From Peptostreptococcaceae bacterium (GTDB lineage: Bacteria > Bacillota > Clostridia > Peptostreptococcales > Peptostreptococcaceae): a DNA stretch of 46,128 bases. The stretch lies in the NCBI GenBank assembly GCA_029983575.1, contig JASBZE010000003.1:1-46128 (forward strand), written 5' to 3'. This document shows positions 1 through 8,675 of the stretch, piece after piece. Position 1 is the stretch's first letter. Every line of letters starts with the position of its first letter. The notes beneath the pieces were generated by a model. That model was not told the DNA's origin. It did no database searches and worked only from the letters and a program-made list of their open reading frames with translations. The translations under genes and the position numbers were made by a program.

Positions 1-31
1 TTTCTAATTATTATATTAAGTCATAGATATG

Positions 32-775
32 CTACAGATTCTCCAAAACATATTCAAGAGCTGTATTGACCATTCTATAAGTAATGCTGTGAGAAGCCTC
101 CATATAATTTTCAAAAATCATATTTTCCATATTTATCCCAGAATCTTTTAACTTCTCTTTAACCTCTTCCATAAATTTAGGAGGTATCACATTATCCAAA
201 TCGCCAATCGCTATGTACATATGCCTTGAATCCAAGTTGTCTAAATATTTCATAGGGTCATACTCATTATTTTCGTATAGGCTGCCCTCTTTTTTCATCT
301 TCTCTCTTAAGCTCTCGTCGCTAATCAAGTACTTAGAGATCGAAAAATCCATAGTGCTATTATAGATTACAGCGAGTTTTAAATCTTCGTGCCTAGCAAA
401 AATCGAAGAAGCAATCATACCGCCAAGAGAATGCCCTGATATCCCAAAATGCTTCCTATCGATATCTAGCCTTTCTATTAGAGCTTCTTTTATATCTTCA
501 AACTCCTTGAAAGTCGATACCATAACTCCCGGTGACTCGTAAAAAGTCGAGTAATCAGCAGTACCTCGAACTCCGTGCTTGTCAATTTCAACGAGTACAA
601 ACTGGATACCGTGAAGTGCGAAAATCTGCCCCATCAACTCGTACTTTTCCGCTGAAGAAGACCAACCGTGATAGTGAATTATCGTCTTTAGCTTTTCGTT
701 TGTATTTGGTCTAAATACGGTAATTGGAACCTTATTTATCTCTAAATTAACTCTTTTAATTGAGTCGTTATACAT
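32..775 (-). CDS. Alpha/beta-hydrolase family esterase or peptidase-like protein
   Basis: A 247-residue cytoplasmic serine hydrolase of the dienelactone hydrolase / prolyl-oligopeptidase-like alpha/beta fold; the substrate is not predictable. The nucleophile elbow reads GHSLGG in the middle of the protein. An oxyanion-type HYHGWSS lies near residue 35, an acidic candidate is in GDLDNVIPP, and the likely catalytic histidine is in EASHSIT near the C-terminus, giving a plausible Ser-Asp-His triad in the normal order. There is no signal peptide. The reading frame is open 16 codons further upstream, but I place the start at 775 because AAGGAGA lies 7 nt before that ATG and nothing precedes the upstream one. 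It looks monocistronic. Fold certain, function unknown. Confidence 0.85.
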   Translation of the reverse strand: MYNDSIKRVNLEINKVPITVFRPNTNEKLKTIIHYHGWSSSAEKYELMGQIFALHGIQFVLVEIDKHGVRGTADYSTFYESPGVMVSTFKEFEDIKEALIERLDIDRKHFGISGHSLGGMIASSIFARHEDLKLAVIYNSTMDFSISKYLISDESLREKMKKEGSLYENNEYDPMKYLDNLDSRHMYIAIGDLDNVIPPKFMEEVKEKLKDSGINMENMIFENYMEASHSITYRMVNTALEYVLENL

Positions 776-853
776 TATACCATCTCCTTGTGCTTGATTT
801 CGTTTAAGAATATAATAACACAAATGGAGTTGTATATAAATAGGTTCGTATTT

Positions 854-883
854 TAATTAGCTAGTTTGACTCTTAGTTGTCAA
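854..883 (-). promoter_or_regulatory. Candidate sigma-A promoter of the alpha/beta hydrolase gene
   Basis: On the minus strand a perfect TTGACA (878-883) is followed after 18 nt by TAATTA (854-859), a weak -10. Transcription would start near 847, leaving a leader of about 70 nt before the ATG at 775. The same stretch can form a small TTGAC/GTCAA hairpin, so it may partly be the 3' end of the upstream cell-wall protein gene. Confidence 0.4.
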
Positions 884-944
884 GACATATGTTACACCTA
901 TCACTAAAATATATTTTCTGTTTTTGCGTGTATTCTTTGAATGA

Positions 945-3218
945 TTAATATCCAAAGTATTTTCCAAATTTATCTAGTATCTTTTTATCCTTTTCTTGTA
1001 CTCGTTGATATTCACTCTTTCCATTTACTGTATATACCTTTTTATCATATTCCTTACCCTTAAATATTTCATCTGGTATATCCATATAGTTTTTGTAAAT
1101 ATCTAACTTATCTACATCAACATATTTTCCATTAATCCACTTTCCTGATCCCCTTTTAAACATTTCATTAAAATTAATATCTATCCAATATCCATCAACA
1201 TAAACTCTTACATATGTATTGCTATTATCATATTCATTAATATATGATATTTTATTCATATAAAACATAATATTATTAAAAGCTTTTTTATAGTTTACTA
1301 CACTATAATAGTTATCTCCTTTTATATCTCCTCCCGTCAAAGGATACATATCATTCCAAGGTGCTTTATAATAATTTTTTGCCAGATACTTAGCAACTGC
1401 ATACACTTTCTCTTTTTCAGTCATACTATCATTGGTAGCATTCTTGATTATCTTTTTATATTCATTTATCTCAGTTTCAAACTTATCTTTGTCATACTGC
1501 TCAACTAAAAGGTTACTCGGAGTTTTTATTTCCATAGCTACAGCATTTGCTAACTCTCCATCAATATATTCTCCCCTATACTTATTTCCATAATCATCTC
1601 CTCTATATTTGGGTTCAATTTTTATCGGTAGTTCATAATCTCTAAATCTTTTATCTCCACTATCACTACGATATACGTTTATTAGTACATTATTTATATA
1701 ATAATCCATATTTTTATTATCTCTAGCCACTTTAAAAGCAAGATCTATAAATTCATCATCACCTATAACATTTATTTTATTCTTATATATATTAAATGCT
1801 TTTTCATCTGTTACTACTTTCAGTTCCAATGAAATATTATCTGTAAAAAGAACTGAATAAAGACTATTTCCTTCATTATCAGTAAATGGTTTTACGTATT
1901 TCATATTATTTAGTTTTTCTTGGGTTAGATCCAAATTTGCTTCTGGTCCATATACTCTTTTAACTTCACTTATTACTTTTTCTATGTTAGGAATATCATC
2001 ATACACAAGAAAAAGTGTAGGATAACTATAAAGATCAAATCTTGCTCTGTATTCCTCCGGATACTTTTCTTCAAATGTACTTTCTCGGTAACTACTATCC
2101 TTTTTTCTTAGTGATTCCACTAATATTACATATCCACCGTCTTTTTTTAATTTTTCATATCTTTCTTTATCTATTTTTCTATATTCTTCTACCTTTTTAT
2201 TAAACTCTTCTTCTTTCTTATCTTCGTTATCTTTTTTATCTGATGGTCTATAGCTACCAGTTGTCCTACCACCTTCATCTTTAGTAATATAAACCACCTT
2301 TTCTATAATTCCACTAGAAAGCGACTGATAAACCCTTTCTTTTCCTACAGAGCCACCAATAATATAATTATTACCTTCCTTAGTATTTAATATATTCTCC
2401 TTAGCTGTCTTTGTAAGCTGTCCCTTTTTAGAAATTATAATCGCTGAATTGTTATCTAAGTTTAAGATATTTAAAGCACTAAGAGAATCCGGATAATCAG
2501 CTCCATCGGTAATTGCAGAAGTATTTATCTTTCCTATCTCTTTGTTTATCATGTCAGCTGTTGTATACCTATCGCTTCCAGATAATCTTTTACCTCCATC
2601 TTTATTTACTGAACTCTTACCACCAAATGTATATACAACTTTTTGTGAAGATGTATATGGTTCATTTCCCTTAACTAGCTTAAGACCATAGCCTTTATTG
2701 TTTAGTAATCCTCCAGCTACTAGAGCATCTGGGAAGTTTCTTCCATCTGCCACACCAACTTCAGTAAATTTCGCTACATCCAATGTTTTATTGTTGGTTT
2801 CATATCTATCCTTACCAGATATCCTCGTTGTATCACCACAAAATTCTTTTACCTTATTTTCAATATCCTTACCTACAACTGACTCGCCACCAATTATAAA
2901 TGCCTTGGATAGCTTTAAACCTTTAAGAGCCTTTTCTACATCTTTCTCATTAGATACTAATACTAATTTCGCTTTGTTAGACTTTACTAGGTTGTATGAG
3001 CTTAGTGCATCTGCATAGTTATATGCACTCGCAATTACAGCCACATCACTCTTTACTAGATTAGATGTTTTTATAGAAGTCTCTACCCTATTAACACCTA
3101 AAATTTCTTTAAATTCCCTTACCTTATACTTGTCCGCAATTGATTTCCCAGAAATCAATACAGAAAAAAACATCGTACTAGCTAGAGTTAGTGCGATGTT
3201 CTTCTTTGAAAAAATCAT
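945..3218 (-). CDS. Secreted cell-wall-binding protein with CW_binding_2 repeats and a degenerate transglutaminase-like C-terminus
   Basis: A 757-residue exported surface protein. It has an N-terminal signal peptide (basic IFSKKN, a hydrophobic stretch, cleavage near residue 29). Residues about 35-310 hold three cell wall binding repeat 2 modules, recognisable from RISGKDRYET, RLSGSDRYTT and FIIGG/YIIGG; in Clostridioides these anchor S-layer and other wall proteins non-covalently. A Lys/Glu-rich linker (about 330-375) follows, then an unfamiliar region. The C-terminal 150 residues resemble a transglutaminase-like fold (EKEKVYAVAKYLAKNYY, then VYVDGYWIDIN), but the expected Cys and His are not present, so I infer a non-catalytic or binding role. 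The start has GGAGGAGG 6 nt upstream. It is probably transcribed from its own promoter, with an AT-repeat spacer, in the gap after the histidine kinase gene. Confidence 0.85.
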   Translation of the reverse strand: MIFSKKNIALTLASTMFFSVLISGKSIADKYKVREFKEILGVNRVETSIKTSNLVKSDVAVIASAYNYADALSSYNLVKSNKAKLVLVSNEKDVEKALKGLKLSKAFIIGGESVVGKDIENKVKEFCGDTTRISGKDRYETNNKTLDVAKFTEVGVADGRNFPDALVAGGLLNNKGYGLKLVKGNEPYTSSQKVVYTFGGKSSVNKDGGKRLSGSDRYTTADMINKEIGKINTSAITDGADYPDSLSALNILNLDNNSAIIISKKGQLTKTAKENILNTKEGNNYIIGGSVGKERVYQSLSSGIIEKVVYITKDEGGRTTGSYRPSDKKDNEDKKEEEFNKKVEEYRKIDKERYEKLKKDGGYVILVESLRKKDSSYRESTFEEKYPEEYRARFDLYSYPTLFLVYDDIPNIEKVISEVKRVYGPEANLDLTQEKLNNMKYVKPFTDNEGNSLYSVLFTDNISLELKVVTDEKAFNIYKNKINVIGDDEFIDLAFKVARDNKNMDYYINNVLINVYRSDSGDKRFRDYELPIKIEPKYRGDDYGNKYRGEYIDGELANAVAMEIKTPSNLLVEQYDKDKFETEINEYKKIIKNATNDSMTEKEKVYAVAKYLAKNYYKAPWNDMYPLTGGDIKGDNYYSVVNYKKAFNNIMFYMNKISYINEYDNSNTYVRVYVDGYWIDINFNEMFKRGSGKWINGKYVDVDKLDIYKNYMDIPDEIFKGKEYDKKVYTVNGKSEYQRVQEKDKKILDKFGKYFGY

Positions 3219-3253
3219 ACTATACCTCCTCCATATATATATTTTGCATATTG

Positions 3254-3283
3254 ATTATATCATATATATATATATATATATAT
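3254..3283 (-). promoter_or_regulatory. Promoter with an 11-unit AT dinucleotide repeat ahead of the cell-wall protein gene
   Basis: On the minus strand a perfect TATAAT (-10, at 3254-3259) sits 2 nt downstream of an uninterrupted run of eleven AT units (3262-3283). The repeat therefore forms the whole -10/-35 spacer and any -35 element. The start codon is at 3218 and transcription would begin near 3247. Because repeat length sets promoter geometry, slippage could change expression of the surface protein. The promoter reading is well supported; the phase-variation role is inference. Confidence 0.6.
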
Positions 3284-3337
3284 GAAAGAGGTTTTTTAAA
3301 AATACTATTCTATTATTTTAAATAATATATTATTAAG

Positions 3338-5695
3338 CTAAAGTTTCTCATCCAATTTGCTAAATACTATCTCAACTGTAAATAGATCAGCATCTAGATA
3401 TAGGTTCATAACCCCGCCTTGAAGTTCGACGAAAGATTTTGCAATCGCAAGTCCAAGTCCACTTCCCTCAGAGTTTCTCGCCTTGTCTCCCCTGACGAAC
3501 CTGCTCGTAAGTTCACTTGGATCCACGTTAATCTCTTCATTTGTTATATTTTTAAACTGTATTTTTACCTTCTCTAAGCTATCGGTGAGATCAATATGAA
3601 CTCTTGTATTTGGAAGTGCATACTTACACATATTTCCGATTAAATTTTCAAAAACCCTAAACATCTTCATCCCATCTAAGTTCATCATCACTGGTTTATC
3701 TGGGAAAGATGACTTGACGATTAAGCCCGACGCTTCGATCTTGTCCTCCATCTCACCTAAGCTTTGTTTAGTGAGTTCGACCAAATCTATATACTGTAAA
3801 TCTAAGACTACAGCACCACTGATGGCCTTGCTCATCTCGAAAAGATCATCTATTAGAAGTTTTAATCTATTTGCCTTCCTATCTATAGTATTTATATAGG
3901 CATTTCTAGTATCTTCATCCAATTCCGTATCTTTTAAAAGCTCGATATAGGTTACTATAGATGTGAGAGGTGTCTTTAAATCGTGACTTATATTAGATAT
4001 AAGCTCTGATTTTAGTTTTGAGCTTTTTACCTCTTCCTCGACAGACCTCTTGTATTCCTTTTGTACATTCAAAAGTGCTGACTTCATCGTCGTAAATGAT
4101 CCCACATCTACGCCTTTTATGTCCTTTTCAAAATTGGCTTTTGATACATAATCCGTAATCTCAAGTATTTTCTCGTAGTCTCTTTCTATATTGTCTGCTT
4201 TTTTTCTCAAAATTACCAGTAAAAATATAGAGTATATTACCAAATATATTAAAAATACCTTACTGAACTCAAAGTCTATTATTGCAGATATCGCTAGAAG
4301 TATCACTGCATTTACTACAATAGATCCGATAATCCACCTATTGTATGACTTGATTATATCTATATTGAAGATATTGTGAACGTGCCTTTTTATAAACCTG
4401 AATATACGGGAACATATAGCAAATACAATGCTTTTTCTCCGTATGAACTTTATCGGTCCATAGACGAATATATGCTTCAAATAAGTCACAGCCATCAATA
4501 TGGTATAAAAAATTAGCATCCAGTAAATAAAGTTGACGGCATTTGAAACGAACTTTGCCATATTCAAACTGATATTTTCTATGCTCAATATTGAAAGCAT
4601 CTTTCCGCTAATTGTGTATCTGACCATTATCTCATAGCCGATATATAGGAATAGATAGGTAAACAGGGATATTATCCAAAACAAGTTTATCTCGAGATTC
4701 CAGCCCTTTATTCTCTTAAATGAAAATATATATTTAGACCATTTATTTGGTATCAACAATATGATGGCAGCGAATATACCCATCACTAGGTTTATATAAT
4801 CCCCAAACTCTAGGTACACATTTATCTCGGACTTCTTAATATAATATGAAATTGAGTCCGCAGATGTATAATACGTATCCTTTAAATTTTTAGGTACAGC
4901 GTAAATAAATGTTCTGTTTTTTATTGGCTCCTTCTTATAGAAAAATAAATCCGCTCCATTTTCATCATAATCTTGGATCGAATCTGTAAATTCCTTGGTC
5001 ACTAAATCACTGAGGCCGTTGTCTACAAAACTCTTACTTATACCTTTTGTGTACTTAGCCTTCATATCACCATTTTCATCAAAGTTTATAACTAGAAAAA
5101 GCGAGTAATTATCGTCAATCTGTTTTCTCAGGTCATTTTTTTCTTTAGCTGACATTTCCTCAAAAGATTTCTTATTTTGTATAGTCAAATTCTCCGTCAC
5201 ATTGCCCATACTCTTGTGATTTTTCGTATTCAGTATCAAATACTTGAAATTTCCGTTTGAGTTTACTATTAAATTTCCTGCATTCTTAAATACCTCGTTA
5301 AAGTCATTTATTATATAGTCATCTGTTAATTTACCTGAGTAATAGTCTAGGTCATAGTTGTTTTTGATAAATTTAATGGTGTCGCTTCTCAAAAACAAGG
5401 TGGACGGACTCACTAGTTTATCGTGCTCTTTTTCATAGAGTCTGTAATATAGGAAGTAGTTCGCCCCATAAATATCTTTTAAGAACTCGTTGTTTTGAAA
5501 CGGGTTTTTATTGACCGCTGACTTTATCTGAGTTTCAACATAGTAGTATCTCTCAATAATCATGGCGGATGGGATTATCATGAGGATCAACAAAAAAATG
5601 CTCAAAAATGTCGTCTTTACATTTTCGACGTTCATTCCATGAGATTCGAAATATCCCGCAATCTTAGCTCTAATACTTTTCGAATTTGTATCCAA
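3338..5695 (-). CDS. Multi-pass membrane sensor histidine kinase
   Basis: A 785-residue sensor kinase paired with the upstream OmpR-type regulator. One membrane helix lies at about 30-47, then an extracytoplasmic domain of about 250 residues, then about five further membrane helices (roughly 300-320, 340-362, 388-412, 453-475 and 478-497). The phospho-accepting His571 is in SNISHDLKTPLTS, an N-box reads FENLIGNMCKYA, and the G-box reads GSGLGLAIAK. No HAMP is obvious. The start is TTG: the frame overlaps the end of the regulator gene by 26 nt, with AAGGTGG 9 nt before the TTG, which implies translational coupling. The first internal ATG is 20 codons in. The multi-helix sensor suggests it detects envelope or membrane-borne signals; the ligand is unknown. 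Confidence 0.9.
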   Translation of the reverse strand: MDTNSKSIRAKIAGYFESHGMNVENVKTTFLSIFLLILMIIPSAMIIERYYYVETQIKSAVNKNPFQNNEFLKDIYGANYFLYYRLYEKEHDKLVSPSTLFLRSDTIKFIKNNYDLDYYSGKLTDDYIINDFNEVFKNAGNLIVNSNGNFKYLILNTKNHKSMGNVTENLTIQNKKSFEEMSAKEKNDLRKQIDDNYSLFLVINFDENGDMKAKYTKGISKSFVDNGLSDLVTKEFTDSIQDYDENGADLFFYKKEPIKNRTFIYAVPKNLKDTYYTSADSISYYIKKSEINVYLEFGDYINLVMGIFAAIILLIPNKWSKYIFSFKRIKGWNLEINLFWIISLFTYLFLYIGYEIMVRYTISGKMLSILSIENISLNMAKFVSNAVNFIYWMLIFYTILMAVTYLKHIFVYGPIKFIRRKSIVFAICSRIFRFIKRHVHNIFNIDIIKSYNRWIIGSIVVNAVILLAISAIIDFEFSKVFLIYLVIYSIFLLVILRKKADNIERDYEKILEITDYVSKANFEKDIKGVDVGSFTTMKSALLNVQKEYKRSVEEEVKSSKLKSELISNISHDLKTPLTSIVTYIELLKDTELDEDTRNAYINTIDRKANRLKLLIDDLFEMSKAISGAVVLDLQYIDLVELTKQSLGEMEDKIEASGLIVKSSFPDKPVMMNLDGMKMFRVFENLIGNMCKYALPNTRVHIDLTDSLEKVKIQFKNITNEEINVDPSELTSRFVRGDKARNSEGSGLGLAIAKSFVELQGGVMNLYLDADLFTVEIVFSKLDEKL

Positions 5696-6380
5696 CTCCC
5701 CACACCACCTTTAAATATTTAGGATTTTTAGGATCCAGTTCTATTTTTTCTCTTATCTTCCTTACGTGGACCATTACGGTATCTGAATTCACCGCACTTT
5801 CTTTCCACACTTTTTCATAAATATCATCACTAGAAAAAACTATCCCAGGATTGCTTATTAATAACTTTAGTATATTAAACTCGATAGGAGTGAGCTTTAC
5901 ATATTTTCCATCTACAAAGACTTCATTGGTGTTTACATTAAGTTCAATGCCTCCTATTTGATAGTAGCCCTCTTTTTCCTGAGTAGAATCGCTCTGTAGG
6001 TTTAAATACTTTTTATATCTTCTTAGCTGGGAGTTGACTCTGGCTACGAGTTCCATAGGTTTAAACGGCTTAGTAACATAGTCATCTGCCCCTACGTTTA
6101 ATCCCATTATCTTATCTAATTCTTCGCTTTTTGCTGATAGGATGATAACAGGAAACTCATACTCTTCTCTCAACTTTGAAATCATCTCTCGCCCATCCAT
6201 GACAGGCATCATCAAATCCACAATTGCTAGATGAATTTCTTGGTTTTTGAGTATCTCAAGTCCTTCTTTTCCATTGTATCCTTTAAATACATTATATCCT
6301 TGATTTTTTAGATATATTTCTAAAGCATCTGCTATATCCTTCTCATCCTCAACGACCAGAATATTATACTTAGTATCCAT
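5670..6380 (-). CDS. OmpR/PhoB-family response regulator
   Basis: A 236-residue two-component DNA-binding regulator. The receiver domain (1-120) carries the acidic pocket VVEDE, phospho-acceptor Asp55 in AIVDLMMP, and the switch Lys104 in VTKPF. A winged-helix output domain (about 140-236) ends in VVWGVGYKFEKY, typical of the family. AAGGAGG lies just upstream of the ATG. It follows cls by 19 nt and overlaps the kinase gene, so cls, regulator and kinase probably share a transcript. A role in envelope homeostasis is inferred from this context. It is not the Pho regulator, which is at 20174-20854. Confidence 0.92.
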   Translation of the reverse strand: MDTKYNILVVEDEKDIADALEIYLKNQGYNVFKGYNGKEGLEILKNQEIHLAIVDLMMPVMDGREMISKLREEYEFPVIILSAKSEELDKIMGLNVGADDYVTKPFKPMELVARVNSQLRRYKKYLNLQSDSTQEKEGYYQIGGIELNVNTNEVFVDGKYVKLTPIEFNILKLLISNPGIVFSSDDIYEKVWKESAVNSDTVMVHVRKIREKIELDPKNPKYLKVVWGVGYKFEKY

Positions 6381-6399
6381 ATTTCCCTCCTTAGCATTG

Positions 6400-7977
6400 C
6401 TACATCAATGGTGCAAATACCTTTAGCACCTTTCCTATAAAGCTTGAAAATACGTTGAAGCTATTTATCTTATCTATGGTAATAAGTTCTGACTGAGTGA
6501 ATATATCCTCGAAATCTTCCTTTATATCCTCGATTACAGGATTTCCATATATATATGAAGCACACTCAAAGTGTAGATACAAACTTCTAAAGTCAAGGTT
6601 GATTGTACCGACAACAGCCTCAATATCATCGCATAAGAACATCTTTGCGTGAATAAATCCTGGAGTAAATTCATAGATCTTCACGCCACTTTCAACTAGG
6701 TGTCTATAGTGATCCCTAGCGAGAAGGTGTACGTATTTTTTATCAGGAACACTAGGAAGTACTATCCTAACATCGATTCCGCACTTAGCCGCATAAACCA
6801 AAGCTGCCTCTAGCTCATAGTCGAGTATCAAGTATGGACTTGTAATATATACATATTCATTTGCCTTAGAAATTATATCCATATAGACATTTTCTCCGAC
6901 TGATTCATTATCCATAGGGGAATCAGAATAATTTAGAACAAAACCAAGTTCGTCTCTTTGCTCTACATCCTTGAATTTATCGTTGTGATTTCCGAGGTAT
7001 TTCTTTCCGTCTCCCTTTTCCTTGCCTAAAAAATTCCACATTTGCAAAAACATTGCCGTAAAGTTCTTTACTCCATCTCCCTTTTGCATTATTGCGGTAT
7101 CCTTCCAATATCCGTAAAGCTCTTTTTCATTAATATATTCGTCTGCTAGATTTACTCCACCTGTAAAAGCGACCTTACCATCTATTACTACGATTTTTCT
7201 ATGGTCCCTGTTATTTTGATAAGTCGCTAAAAGAGGTTTGATTGGATTGAATACTCTCGTTCTTATTCCTCTTTCTTCTAAGTACTCATTGAAGTTTTTC
7301 GGTAATTTTACCATATTGTTTGTACCGTCGTAAATAAATCTTACCTCCACGCCTTCTTGAGCCTTCTTTACGAGGACATCTTGGATTGAATCCCACATTA
7401 TTCCTCTCTCAACAATGAAGTACTCCAAAAATATATATTCCTTAGCCTTGTTTAGTTCGCTTAGTAGTGCTATCAGCTTTTCCTCTCCAGACCTGAAATA
7501 CTTTATCTCTGTATTTTGAAACATCGGATATCCGCCTGAATTAGTCGTGTAATTTGCTAGATTTGCCTTTTGTGGATCAATTTCCCTAAGTCTCTCAACC
7601 ACTGAGTAATCTTGAACCATATAGTTTTCTATATTTTCAATAGCATCGTAAAGATTGTTTTTGAAAAGTTGAGTCCCTATTTGGAATCTTACAAATAGAT
7701 AAAGTAGCGGTCCGAATATTGGCGCTATCAGTATAGGAACAATCCAAGCCAATTTATATACGGGATTATCCTTACGATTTATGATATATATGGTTACCAA
7801 TATATTTAAAGCATAGATAAACCAATAGTAATAGGTATATTTTTCCCTAAGAAAATTATATAACAAGAACATAGCTCCTAATTGTAGGAGGATTAAAATT
7901 ATAAATATAATTCTCTTGGAGAATATGATTCTAAAAAATTTATTTTTAAAAAATGTTTTATTGTATTTTTCTGCCAT
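6400..7977 (-). CDS. cls: Cardiolipin synthase
   Basis: A 525-residue membrane phospholipase-D-superfamily enzyme that condenses two phosphatidylglycerol molecules into cardiolipin and glycerol. Hydrophobic helices lie at about 23-42, 50-66 and 77-97 (the PLDc_N region). The two HKD catalytic motifs are both intact: His259-Lys261-Asp266 in DHRKIVVIDG, and His443-Lys445-Asp450 in IHAKMFLCDD followed by GTINLDFRS. Length and layout match Gram-positive Cls proteins. AAGGGG precedes the ATG at normal distance. It lies 10 nt after the HAD phosphatase gene and 19 nt before a response regulator, so it probably belongs to the long rsmB-led operon. Confidence 0.95.
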   Translation of the reverse strand: MAEKYNKTFFKNKFFRIIFSKRIIFIILILLQLGAMFLLYNFLREKYTYYYWFIYALNILVTIYIINRKDNPVYKLAWIVPILIAPIFGPLLYLFVRFQIGTQLFKNNLYDAIENIENYMVQDYSVVERLREIDPQKANLANYTTNSGGYPMFQNTEIKYFRSGEEKLIALLSELNKAKEYIFLEYFIVERGIMWDSIQDVLVKKAQEGVEVRFIYDGTNNMVKLPKNFNEYLEERGIRTRVFNPIKPLLATYQNNRDHRKIVVIDGKVAFTGGVNLADEYINEKELYGYWKDTAIMQKGDGVKNFTAMFLQMWNFLGKEKGDGKKYLGNHNDKFKDVEQRDELGFVLNYSDSPMDNESVGENVYMDIISKANEYVYITSPYLILDYELEAALVYAAKCGIDVRIVLPSVPDKKYVHLLARDHYRHLVESGVKIYEFTPGFIHAKMFLCDDIEAVVGTINLDFRSLYLHFECASYIYGNPVIEDIKEDFEDIFTQSELITIDKINSFNVFSSFIGKVLKVFAPLM

Positions 7978-7987
7978 AATTGACCCC

Positions 7988-8626
7988 TTATAACTCTATT
8001 AAATCCAGTAAATCGCTTGGCTTTGTTATCTTCGCATCGTATTCATCTACATCTCCAAACCCATAATCAGCAAATACAAAAGGTAAACCAGCCTCTTTGG
8101 CACTGTCCTTATCGTGTTGGGTATCTCCTATGTATATTGCATTTTTTATATTGTTCCTATCTAAGACCAACTTTATATTTTCAGCCTTGTCTAGACCAGT
8201 CCTCCCCGGATTTTCATAGTCTTCGATATAATCCCACATATCATGAACGTCAGCAAAAGCCTCCACATATCCATCTTGACAGTTGCTTACTATATATGTC
8301 TTAATATTTTTATTTATCTCGTCTAGGGTGTCCCTCATACCTTCAAAGACTACCCCACCTTTATTTTCTCTGATTACAATATCTTCATACTTTGCTTGAA
8401 GCTCTTTAACCTTATCCATATGTTCTTTTCCCAGTCCTGGAAATACAGCCTCAAATATCGCATCAAATCTTTTACCCATAAGTGATCTTACTAGGTCTAC
8501 ACCTACTTCATCTTGTCCGTACTCTCTGCATATCTTATTGTACGAATCAGTTAGCGCATCGCACGCATCCCATAATGTCCCATCTAAATCAAAAATTACC
8601 GCATCTAAGTTTTTAAATTTCTCCAT
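7988..8626 (-). CDS. HAD-superfamily hydrolase, phosphoglycolate phosphatase-like
   Basis: A 212-residue haloacid-dehalogenase phosphatase. Motif I is IFDLDGTLWD, with nucleophile Asp13 and acid/base Asp15; motif II is in YIVSNCQ; motif III is a Lys near the middle; motif IV is IGDTQHD. A helical cap lies between motifs I and II, as in Gph/PgmB-type enzymes acting on small phosphorylated metabolites. The exact substrate is unknown. Its translation start is unusual: the AGGAGG is 23 nt from the ATG with a perfect small hairpin between (separate entry). No in-frame ATG, GTG or TTG lies nearer the Shine-Dalgarno. It sits 49 nt after thiN and 10 nt before cls, so it is likely co-transcribed with them. 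Confidence 0.88.
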   Translation of the reverse strand: MEKFKNLDAVIFDLDGTLWDACDALTDSYNKICREYGQDEVGVDLVRSLMGKRFDAIFEAVFPGLGKEHMDKVKELQAKYEDIVIRENKGGVVFEGMRDTLDEINKNIKTYIVSNCQDGYVEAFADVHDMWDYIEDYENPGRTGLDKAENIKLVLDRNNIKNAIYIGDTQHDKDSAKEAGLPFVFADYGFGDVDEYDAKITKPSDLLDLIEL

Positions 8627-8655
8627 AGCAATACGTGCCGTAGCACCGACCTCCT
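8627..8655 (-). promoter_or_regulatory. Shine-Dalgarno separated from AUG by a UACG-tetraloop hairpin
   Basis: On the minus strand AGGAGG (8650-8655) is followed by TCG, then the perfect stem-loop GTGC-TACG-GCAC (8635-8646), then GTATTGCT and the ATG at 8626. The linear spacing is 23 nt, far beyond the usual 5-10. Folding the 12-nt hairpin shortens it to 11. The loop is C(UACG)G, a UNCG tetraloop known for exceptional stability. The same layout recurs upstream of the sugar-binding lipoprotein (39464-39493). Confidence 0.6.
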
Positions 8656-8675
8656 TTAATTTTTCTCTATAAATC

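Noticed and set aside
8627..8675. Terminator between thiN and the HAD gene
   Set aside because: The hairpin has only a 4-bp stem and no T-run after it; it reads as a translation-initiation structure rather than a terminator.
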